NCBI RefSeq assembly: GCF_050436995.1
Contig: NC_134756.1
Location: forward strand, 1,302,001-1,366,000
Length of the DNA: 64,000 bases
Direction: 5' to 3'
Source of the DNA: Anticarsia gemmatalis
Taxonomy: Eukaryota; Arthropoda; Insecta; Lepidoptera; Erebidae
A model generated the notes under the pieces. It worked only from the letters and a program-made list of their open reading frames with translations, searched no databases and was not told the origin of the DNA. The position numbers were made by a program, and so were the translations under genes. This document shows positions 10,801 through 22,800 of this stretch, one piece after another. The stretch's first letter is position 1, and every line of letters starts with the position of its first letter.

Positions 10801-13800
10801 TAAAAGTGCTTTTTGAAAATTTTAAAGAAATTACTCCACGTGAGATGTTTTGGAGATTGAATAGTTGTTATTAATAAATATTATTTATTAGATTTGAATT
10901 TCGGTCTGTGTAGAACCATTTCCAATAAAAATGAATTGGTTCATTTGTAATTTATTTTGCGTCTGTTATAGTAAAGTTTCTAACTAACTTATTAATAGAA
11001 AACATTTGTTAAATGTCAGTAAAACGGTTTTTCTTTATCCAAACAATAATATTAATAACATTTAGCTCAAAATTTTATATTTGACTAGCTGACCCGCGCA
11101 ACTTCGCTTGCATCACATAAGCGAGAATGGGTCAAAATTTTCTCCGTTTTTATAACATTTTTTACTGGTACTCTGCTCCTATTGGTCGTAGCGTGATGAT
11201 ATACAGCCTATAACCTTCCTCGATAAATGGGCTATCTAACACTGAAATAATTTTTCAAATCGGGCTAGTAGTTCCTGAGATTAGCGCGTTCAAACAAACA
11301 AACAACCAAACAATCAAATAAACTCTTGAGCTTTATAATATTAGTATAGATTAAAATCACAACTTTCGGGCGACTTGAATAACTTTGACCACTAACTGAA
11401 CGATAATGAAAACTATGATCCAAAATCATTACCACGGTCAAACACCCATCAAATCTTACCAAAATCAACTATTTACACAACACCAAAAGCTAAAGCTTTA
11501 AACTGACACAAGTTCTTCAATTAGAGAGAGATAGCACTATACACAACCCATAGCTCTATCTCTTTCCCACTTAGCCTGTTGACAGAATAATAATATAGTC
11601 CTGAAACTAAAAGTTTATGGGTCATAGTGGTATCTACACAATGGGACCCTATTTGTGTATTAATAACTGTAGGGTCTTAGTTAATGTCAGGAACATAGAC
11701 CCTTATGCTTTTAATGTTAACTGGTTATGGCTTGTTTACATCGTGAAGAGAACTTTGCTTGTCTGATGAAATGCCTTTGGTGACCTAAATTCGGCCATCC
11801 TACTAATATTATAAATGCGAATTTTGTGAGTATGTATGTTTGTTACTCTTTCACGCAAATACTACTGAACCGATTACGATGAAATTTGGTATGTACGCAG
11901 CTGAAGACCCAGAATAACACATAGGCCACTTTTTATCCCGGAGTTCCCGAGAGATCGGAATTTACACGAGAAGGGTTTCCACGCGGACGAAGTAGCGGGC
12001 GGCCTCGAGTAATATATAATAGAATACGGGAATCAACGCGAACACGCATTTTACCTTGAAATGCCGTTTCGGCGCAGGTTGCACTCGCCGTGGTCGTGGT
12101 CAGCCTAATTCCCATATCCTATTATATATTAAACATGCAACGCGAGAGTTTGAAAGACATAAATACGGCCAGTTTCATTGAGACTAGTCAGCGATACTCA
12201 GGTAGGTATGGTACAATAAGATGTATTTATGTAAGCAATACACAGGTATGCTGTCTACTCTATCACGCTCGTAAGTCTGTGTGACAGTATACAAACACAA
12301 CTAGTGAGACTCTGGGCGTAGAATAGCTTTACATAGACTCCGAGGTACATAGATTTATAGCCCAACGTCTATTGCCTACCAATATCCGAGATAATTTTTG
12401 GGCTAATCTGGATTCAAATTAAAAGTATGCGTGATTATCGAAAGTTCGTGAAATCGAAGAGTAGTTTTAGTAATCTATTACCCATTTTTTTTTATAGCGG
12501 ATACACCCACAAAGCTTCGAAAAGTCTTCAGTGTATTGCCTCGGGCGTCGAGAACTTGGCCAACGTGGTGGACTCAATGCCTAATACCTTCCTCACTCGG
12601 GAGGAGACTCTTGCCCAGCAGTAGTGGAAAAAAAATCTTTAAAACACGTCTTATTTCCTACTCTTGTCCACAGGTACATAGCAGTAACTCAACCAATAAA
12701 ATACGCGAAGCACAAAAGCAACGGTCGCGTCTGGTGCATGATCGGGGTCGCGTGGCTGGTCTCCGGCGCCATCGGCTCCCCAGTCGTCCTCGGCCTGAAC
12801 AACACGCCAGACAGGAGGCCGGGAGACTGCCTGTTTAATAACAAGGATTATGTCATCTACTCCTCGCTTGGATCCTTTTATATACCGTGCATCATTATGA
12901 TGTTCCTGTATTATAATATTTTTAAGGTTGGTATTTTTTATTCGTATGGTCTAAGCTAGGTTTAAACTAACAAAGAGATTGTCTAAACGATTGTAGTACA
13001 ATCGCATGATATTTTAAATGTGCCCCCTTTTAACTACCGCAGTTATATTGCACTTCGTCTTAACATTAATTTGTAGGAAGAACAAATAGTTATGCGATCT
13101 ACAAAAAAATGTATTGAGATATGCAATATGCATTTTATAAAATCTTCTTATATATATTACAAATGAAGCAAGCTCTTTTCACATTTTCCGAATCTACTTA
13201 CATAATTAATTCCCGGAGAAATGGACGAGACATTACGTTACAGTTTCTGGTTAACTCTTGAAACACCTTCAAAGATGAGAATTCTTATAAAAATAAGATT
13301 ACTGTATTTAAACACACCACCAATATACATATCAATCCCCAGGCAATAAGACAACGAGCGAAAAAACAGCGCATAGCGAAGAAGACATCGGCAGCGATCA
13401 GCTCAGCTGTCTCCAGCGGTACTGCGGCGGTGGTGATAGAGAATGTAGCTCAGACGCAGCGGCTGGACGGCTCACTGCATGACGACAGAGCTACTAACAC
13501 TGCTTCAGGGAGCAACGATGAAGATGATGGTGATGAGTAAGTTGACACACTTTATTATATTAAGGAGGTAATGTGTCGAGGGGTCATGTGTCTAGGGAGT
13601 CACGTGTCGAGGGTCCATGTGTCTAGGGGGTCATGTGTCGGGGGTCATGTGTCGAAGGGGTCACGTAAGTATCGAGTGCTTCTGTGGCTGTGGTGATAGT
13701 GAATGTTGCTAGGACGCAGCGGTTGGACGGCTCCTTGCATGACGACAGAGCCACCAACACAGCTTCAGGGAGCAACGATGAAGATGATGATGATGAGTAA

Positions 13801-16800
13801 GTTGATACACTTATATATGCGGTGTGGTGTGGGATGGATTAAAAATAATGAGCCTTTCTTTTAAATTTTGAAGAATTTTATAGTGATACAAATATTAGTG
13901 ATGTTTAGTGACTCGAAGTAAGTCTAGCCTCTGATATCAAAAGTAATGTAGAAAATATTCGGAACAAAATAGGTATTTGTGTGACCCTTGTTGGTTTTGA
14001 GTTAGGTGGAATTGAAAATCAAGAGATTAGGGGTATAAAATGGTCAAATCATCTACATTGGAAGTATATACTGTCTGTTTTAAGGTCGGGGATTCCCTAA
14101 ACTGTCCTGCAAAAGTTTAAGTAAAATATGACGAAAAATCTTTGGTGTTAAATGTATCCTTTTATCAGTATCCATCTTCCTAAAGTTTCTTCAAAAGTTC
14201 GAAAGTTTTCATAACCCATACATTTTCCACCTGTTTATGCGTTTCATCCCAAAGTCACGAAGTAACACATTAACATAATTCACGGAATACTTCGTTTGCC
14301 AACAACTTCCAGGAAATTCCAGCACTGGAATGTATTCCATAAAGTTATGGAATCTCACCCAACAAAGTCCAAACACATAAACATTTGGCGCATGGAAATT
14401 TTTGACTGTCAAAAACTTGGTGAATTTCTTACAAAGTAGTTTGGTAATGGGATACTAGGTAACGCTGCTGACGACACAAGGGAATCATTCGCTTTTCTGT
14501 CGTTCAAACCAAATAATTGAGTGCAAAGTTCTACTTCATAGATACCTCTATTGCATACGTACATAATATCACGCATTTTCCCACAGGGGTCAACGCCACT
14601 TGGTACGATCCTTACAAGTTCCTTCATTCGCATTCATACATTAAATTTTTGTCATACATTGTCGGCGATTATGACTACTACGCAAATGACCTTTTGTTTA
14701 AGACATCATCCATATGATTCTCTCTATTAATCTTAATATTTTAGGCTGTACAATAAAGACTCTGTATCTTCCAGCCCCCTCTTCAAAAACCATTACCTTT
14801 ACTAACGTAGTCAGATACTTGCAACCTATGAACATTTCCTTTCTAGTCCCTATTATTATTTGATACCATAGGAAAAAAGGACAGAAAAAATAACACCCGA
14901 AAATGAAAATGGACCTTCAGTTTTAGGCTACTCCAATTATTTCTACACAACAAACCAACCTCGTTAAAACAATACAATACAAGCAGTTTCGATAGACAGA
15001 AAAATTCATGGTCACATTGAATCCTCGAGCCGTTTGTATAAGCACTTGTATTTACATACCGATAGTTTGAACCCTCTGGAATTACCTCTAAAACCCTCGT
15101 AAAGACGTCCTCTGAATATCTACCACTGTTTTGTGGAGAGATCATAGTGGGAAAAAGTTTTAGAGTGAGGGCCGGATTTTGGACATGATAAAATGATTCG
15201 AAATAAAAAAGGACAAAAAATACCGTAAGTCCCACTGCTGAAACCCTTCAGAACAGGTAGGCTTTGAGTTTTCCACGTACGCCAAATATATCTTGGAGTC
15301 TTTGTAATCCTTTTAAAACTGATTAGGATAATAATTATAAACTCGCGCATAGTTTTAAAACTGTGCCAGAGTTTGTTAAGTGTCTAAGTGTGCGCACAAT
15401 GCACAGGTATAATCTTTATTCTATCACTTTCATTAATCATAACCCAATGGGGCAATAACCGACATGACCATCGTGAGATTGCACTTGATATCCGATGTAT
15501 ACATGTACAAACTTAAACTTTTATACTCCGGATAATTGCCGAGAATTTCACTGACGTAAAATTGGTATATAATATTAGCCAGACTTGAGATCATTGCAAT
15601 ACATCGGTGGGTAAAAAAACACTCAATACAATACAAGTCCTTGACTACTGTCCTTTTATACTCCGGATAATTGCCGAGAATTTCACTGACGTAAAATTGG
15701 TATATAATATTAGCCAGACTTGAGATCATTGCAATACATCGGTGGGCTAAGAAAGCATTCAATACAATACAAGTCCTTTACCACTGTACTTTTCTCATAG
15801 ACGAATTTAGATCGGTTTTTCAAGTCAGAATTCAGCCCTTATTCTTAAAGTGGTGTTAGAGGGTAAAATAGGTCGTTTCAAATCGTTTGGTAAGCATTAT
15901 GTACTTTATTATGGGTTAATGCGACTGTAATGGGTAATAGCTGACCTTAGGCGGTCGACCTTGGACGAAAGCATTTGCATGTGATAACTTGATATTTGAT
16001 AATGTTATCTGCAATTTTACCCACGACTGCAATTCAAACATTTCTTTATATAAATTTGTAAAATAATAATAAGAGGTTTACACAAACCAACTTTGTAATG
16101 AAAACAAACGTATTTACCTTGACTATTGCTTGAGGTTTTGGCCCAGATTGCACTGCTTGCAACTACAGTTGCAAGCAAGAAAATCTTAATTTTTCCTATG
16201 TACTCATTAGCTGGCTAAAAATCGAACTATTTATTAGACAAAAATAAATAGTTTTTTTTTTGTCTAATGAATAGTTATTTCATCTGGTTATCATATTAAT
16301 ACTTTGTCCCTTTCTTACAGCTTCGGAAGGACAGAGATGGGAGCATATGCTGAGGAGTTGGTCAACTCAAGATCAGCAAGATTCATGTTAGCAGCCGTTG
16401 TAGAAGAAACTGGCCTGTAAGTATTAATTGTCTTGTCATCATTAATAAGTTATGATTAAAAATGATCATAGGATTGTTATTTTAATAAAGGATGATGAAA
16501 TTATTATTAGGGACTCTTGGTGTTGTATTTAATTTACTTTATTACAAAGTATGCAGCAGAAATGTTTAAACCGGCTAGATTTTAAAAAACGGTTATTTGT
16601 GTACCTGAATAAGGTTTAAAATTAATATTTATTCGAAAGATCTCTATAACTTTATAAACATCTGTCTTTAAAAACGCGTTTACTTTGAAAGCTTTAAGAA
16701 AAAATCTAATATTACCATTATTATAAATAGAAAATTTCAACAATCCCTTAGTCCAATTTGATACTAAAATTTAACCAATCAAGGTGAAAGAAAATCTTCT

Positions 16801-19800
16801 CAATGTTCGCACTGATCCTAAAAATCGGATTAAAAAAGCAAATAGCGTAGAACTAATATCAATAAAATGTCTAAAGTTAAATTTAGAGATACCTTTTTGA
16901 GGTTTTATTATCTTTTTATAGACTTTGCAAACTATCGTGTTTTGATTTTTAATGGCGATTAAAAAATCTTTTATGTTTATCTTTTAAGGTAATAGGCCTA
17001 AGGCTCATACATTCAATACAAATATTGTTTACTGTTCATCAAAAAAGCGAGTCTGAATCATCAATAATAGTTTTAATTAGTTATAAAAAATTCTCAAAAC
17101 AAGTTAAAATGTTCCCAATCGAAAGAAATAACCGATATTTCTACTACACAAATTATATTAATTAATTAAATTTAAGCTGGATGCTAATGACAGCCGTATC
17201 TATATTATGATTAAAATTACTCCTAAACACGTCATTTTGACTATAATAAACGGTCACCCATCTACAATTTGGCCTCGACTATATCACATAGCTAACCTAA
17301 CTTTATTAGTATTTTATTGACCTGCAAATTTGTTCTTGCATAATAAATGCATCAATAGTGGTCACTATAAAAATGGTAGTATAACTATAATTTTACAATC
17401 TATAGAATAATAATATACATAGACTTTTAAATAAATACCTGTCTTAAAATGGTAGCTCTTTCAGAAGTATAAAGAACGATCATATTTCGTAACCAATGAA
17501 CCGAAATAAGTGGGTTTTTGAGAAAGACTCAAGTTATTGAATCGTTTTCAACGCAACGGACTATTTGCGATTGAAAACCTTTTAGTAATGAAATCAGGGT
17601 AGGTACTATAAATAAAATGTTTGAAATAAGTTTATAATTTAAAAATCTTTTGAGTTATTTAATCGATAAATGTTTTATCCACTCACTTATTCATTCGTCA
17701 TGTACTTGGTTGACCACTAGGCAACCTAGTATCAAAGTTGTTTAAGTCTCCCGAAGACTTATGTCATGGCTTAACGGCTGTTATATTATTTTTCTTTCCT
17801 AATATTCTCTCATCGAAAACATGGAGTTTAATAGTAGCTATAGATTGTCCGCGCTAAGGTTTCTAAACCCATTTGGTCGTTTACCGTCCAGTGCAGTGAG
17901 CGTAAAAAGTTTGGTAAGCAGTCTATGGCAAGATTAATGAATGTGAATGAAGCAAAAGATGTTCGTAAGAATTGCCTTTGCGGTTCCGTTCTTTAGTTTT
18001 CTGCCTACCCCTAAGAGGGATTCAAAAGCACATTATTTTCATCCAAATAAAGGTATTTTAACTACTAAACAAATGCTGCTGAAAGTTACCAAAACGCAAG
18101 TATTTAAGTTAAATATTAAAGCAAAATAAGTCAACATTTACTCCACTTTTTTGAAGAAAAATCGTGGAAAGAAAATACCGCGAATATATTTCTCTTTTGA
18201 AACATCAAATTGATTTGATCAGTTACGTCTGTTCCGAATAAATTGTGAGGGAAATATAATAAATAATGCATGTACGTATTTGTTGCGTATTGCCAACAGA
18301 AAGATTGGAAGTCTTACAAAATGGTAAAAAGAAATTGTATTATTTTGATAAAGAATTCTTTAGAAAAAGAATCATTTAAGTTAAGACGTTATTTCTATAA
18401 CATCTGTATAGATTTGCACCTACGTTAAAATACAGTAAAGTCACTGAATAAGAAAAAAAACTTATTACACTCATAAAAACTACAAAAATGTCAAAACCTC
18501 ACCAAAATTTTGTGACGCTACTTTTCGACGACGGTCTATTAATTTTCATAACTTTCTTTTTGCATGACTATTAACGACTGACACAAGGATTTGTAATGGT
18601 TATTGGATTGTCGTATTTTTATATTATTATGTATGTTTTAATCGCATTATGCAGAAAACTAAAGATTTCTTATGCATTTTATCGTATACCCCTTTTTTCT
18701 ATTACCACACGGATTTTATTAGGTCGGGGAAAAAGTCTTTTCGCATTATAGTATGAATGAACTTGTAATAAAATCTCTTTGGCTTCAAGAATCACAAATT
18801 AGTGCACGGTTTATTAGGTTTCTTTCAGTGAGTATCAAATATCGAGCTTTTTTTGTGTAGAGAAAAGATTTTATTACAAGTTCATACATACTATAATGCG
18901 AAAAGACTTTTTCCCCGACCTAATATATAAAACAATATTAACCTAATTCTGCTCACATTTTTGCATCTTTCGACCCCATTCCTGACTCGCATGTATTTCT
19001 CCAGCATCATGGCGAACCTCGCGTCTCCCATCCCGATGATGGATCCCAACACGAACAACGACTCGGGGTACGCCCCCTCGAACATTGACGGGGAGAAGGA
19101 GCACACTCCCCCCGCCTCCCCTACGCAGAAAGAAGACAAAAAAGAAGAAAAAGATGACAAGACTGATGGACCGAAGAAGCCGGAGTTGAAGTGAGTACTC
19201 CCTTTTTAAGTATAGACACCAAACTATAAGCAAATTGACGAAAATGTGATGCAAAGTAATAATAAATGGTTGCAGGTTCATGTTGATAAAATTTACGAAC
19301 ATCGTACAAAATTATATATTTATTGAGGGCATGCAAAGAAAAGCCATTTCATAACGTATGAGTTTTTAACCCATTACTGAGAGCCGAGAAACTGAGAAAG
19401 AGCCTCCTTCCAAGCGAGGGAGGGGTTAAGCCTTGAGTCCACCACGCTGGCTGCGGGCTGAGGACAATGTACAGAATAATAAATGATATTTGCAATTTCG
19501 TTTTCGTCGATTTGAATATGGCGAGGTGTTGAGGATCTTTTGACAGTATGTTTAAGTTTTGTTTAACTGCATGTGGTGCATATTATTCTTTTGAATCGAG
19601 GTGACATATCGTCGACGTGTCATTTACTTTTACTAACATTTTCTAACATTTAAGAAGAAAGATATTTATTCTAAAAAGTTTTTTTTAATGTGGAATAACA
19701 TATTCTATTTACAATTTTCTTTACAAAATAATACATGTTACTTAATGTATATTTTTTATTATTGGGAAGCACCTTATAACGCAAGATTGTATAGGTAGGT

Positions 19801-22800
19801 GAAACAGTTTACTAGCAAAGAAGTACAACAAAAAGAGCAAAGCTTTTGCTACTGTTTGCGTATTTACCACATATTACTAAGCTACGCTTGAAAAAACTGA
19901 AATGTAAATAATACAATGTGAATTCAGAGTGCATACGTCCAAGCACTCTGAGAGGTTTCCTCTTTAAATGAGCTTATCTTTTGTGGAATACATTACTAAT
20001 ATAAGATTTTAACTTGTTGTTGTTTTTTCATAACATAGATGTTTCTGTGTAAAAATCTTTTTACAGATTTATTTGTACTTACATACAAATATAATACATA
20101 TCAAGTTATGGGTTTCTACTTTCTACAGTAAACTAACTAACTAGTAGTCTAACTCATAGAATCATATAAAATGTTTTTTCATGATTCACTCCACACCAGT
20201 ATTTTAAGCCGCGGCGATTTAGTCGTTTTTCGTAAACGAGATGCAGCGACTAGTATCACATCCCCTTACACTTAAAAGCACTAGCAGATGCCGATTGTTG
20301 CGTTTTCGCAAAAGGGAGGCCCCACACTGCTTTTAACATCCTGAAGATCAAGGCTGCTTTCTAAAGACGATAAAGATGATGATCAATAAAAGTACTAAGA
20401 AACCACAACACAACTAACAGTAAATATTAAAACGCTTATAATAATTTAATTACACCAAGTTAATTTGAAAGTACAAATAAAATTAACACTACTTATCGTT
20501 AAATCCATTTCGTTTCGATAATGCATAAGCATTAAGCACTCGCATTTCAAATAATTTTCAGTCTTATTTAAAAACGGATTCCAATTTTAATTTAATTAAT
20601 AGTAAAGAAGGTTGTAGTGATGTGACACGTGTAAAAAGTATCCGAAAAAAATATTTCTGACGGTGAATTCTTTGATAGGTTTTTTAGAATAACATTACAT
20701 GTTATTTTAATGAAATCATATCTCTTTACAATATAATTGTATTTCTACTATATACTATATTATATACTATATACATATATTTTTTCTCTACCACAAAATC
20801 TACTAAAAATAATGCCTTTGCTAAAATGTAACTTAATATTATGAAAATACAAACCTATTTATACTTTTTACAATATTATAATAACTTTTTTTAACCATTT
20901 ACTATCCTAAGGGTCTCTTCCCAATTCGAAAGAAGGTTTAGGCCATGAGTCCACCACGTTGGCCAAAAGCGGGATAGGAACTTTGCATGCTCTTAAATCG
21001 CTTTAAAATTTAAACAATACTATCCTGTTAATAAACTGTGATATAATTTCATCGTTCTATTTAAGTTTTATTCTCGTTACGTCAAGTACCATGTTTAGTT
21101 CATGTACGATAGATTGAAAATTGCGGTCTAGAATATAATAGCGTGGTTTTGCTGCGATTTAGAATTAGTGGTTTAAGCTTATAATAGATAATTTGTGAAT
21201 ATGAAATTGATATTTATTATGATCTCTAATTTATTAATATATCCGAGCTAACGTGATTCCAGTCGTGTTTTCGAGGAAATGTATAGTAGAAGATACTAGC
21301 AAATTTTATGTAAATCAATTCAGCTATTCAGTTATGAAACGAAACAGACATGAAAAAGATGAATTTAAAATTTTATTATACATCTACGTTTCTGAATTGT
21401 TATACGATACGTTAGTTTAAAATTGATGTAAGTATTATATGTAAATATCTTTACCAAATTACTTAATAATGTTCCTTCAAAATAGTCTTAAACTCCCAAT
21501 TCTTCCTATTATATAAACATAACCTAAAAAATATCCCACCTAAACAATTACTTAATTAAGACTGAAAACATTATAAAAATATTAATAAAGAGCTTTGTTT
21601 CTTCAATTCAATTCAATCAATTCAATTCAATTCAATTCAATCATTTATTTTGCGAATATGGGTACATGTTATCAGATGTTACAAGTATAAGGAATCACCA
21701 TAATCAGCTTTTAGCATGCAAAATTATACATTTCAAATAAATACAAATTCATTAAATTAAAATTAATACCAAAAAAAAAATTAATACCTAATGTCAGTGA
21801 GGAATAAACGAATATAAAATGTCATAATAATTACAAATATTAATAATTAACAATTATGTCCATTAAATACAATTTGAATTAATAAAATCTTGGTCATGTC
21901 AACTTATCACCTAGGTATTCACTGACGGTGTAGTATGCTTTTGCCAGCAGTAATTTTTTAACTTTATTTTTAAAAATACTAAAATTTAAGGTTTCCAGTA
22001 TTGAGGCTGGTAAATGATTATAAATCCGCGGTATCATACAGAATACACTATTGTTGTATATTGCGGTCTTGTTAGGTGGAAACCTTATTTTTAAATTATG
22101 CCTTCGACTACTCAATCTCTCAAACATAGCATGTAACAAACAACTTCACTACTTAGTCAACAAATTTATCAAGTTAGTCAACACGGTTTGTTCTGTGCTT
22201 CAGGTTAGTTTGTTTTAACTAAATGAGGGTTACGTACACATCATTATGTAGATATTGTACGTTTATTATAATGAAGTTCACTTACGTGTAGATTAAGTAT
22301 ACTAAGGGTTTATCCCATAGGATAAGAAGGAATGTGATACAGTATGTATGTATAGGGACGCGGAGTATCCAATTGGAGGTACCGCGTCCTGGCCACTTTA
22401 TGGTGACTGTTAAAGGAACACCGTCAGGTTTTTAGTCGGTATGCCCAAATTCAAAACCCGGAACGTGTAGCCGGCGGGAGAGCCGGACAGACCCCCGCTA
22501 CCTCCCAGCGCGGGACATGCAGTAATGCATTTTCCTGACGAAAAAAAAAGTATGTATGTATAAATTTTGCTTATAATAATAGGAGTTAGTCTTTCAAAAA
22601 AATCGTTGAATTATAATACAATCTTTACTCTAAGAGCAAGCAGTAAGTAAGTATATCCGTATGTGCAATTTTTTTTCACTTACTCAAAAAAACATCGCCA
22701 TAATTTCAAATGTTCGTTCTTTGCATAAGGATAACAGGTCAGGTATACAGAAAACGAACATTTAACCTACATGTGAAGATTCTATAAGCATTACACGGTT

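Noticed and set aside
13572..13666. CRISPR-like regular repeats
   Set aside because: Units are contiguous and degenerate with no spacers, in an animal intron; an ordinary minisatellite.
15433..15762. Minus-strand frame with an internally repeated peptide
   Set aside because: The peptide repeat is only the 135-bp DNA duplication read in one frame; no family recognised.
18891..19336. Three overlapping minus-strand frames and one plus frame starting with Met
   Set aside because: Minus frames are shadows of the dopamine receptor exon and of the MITE. The plus frame's Met start is inside intron sequence; the true frame enters by splicing at 19005.
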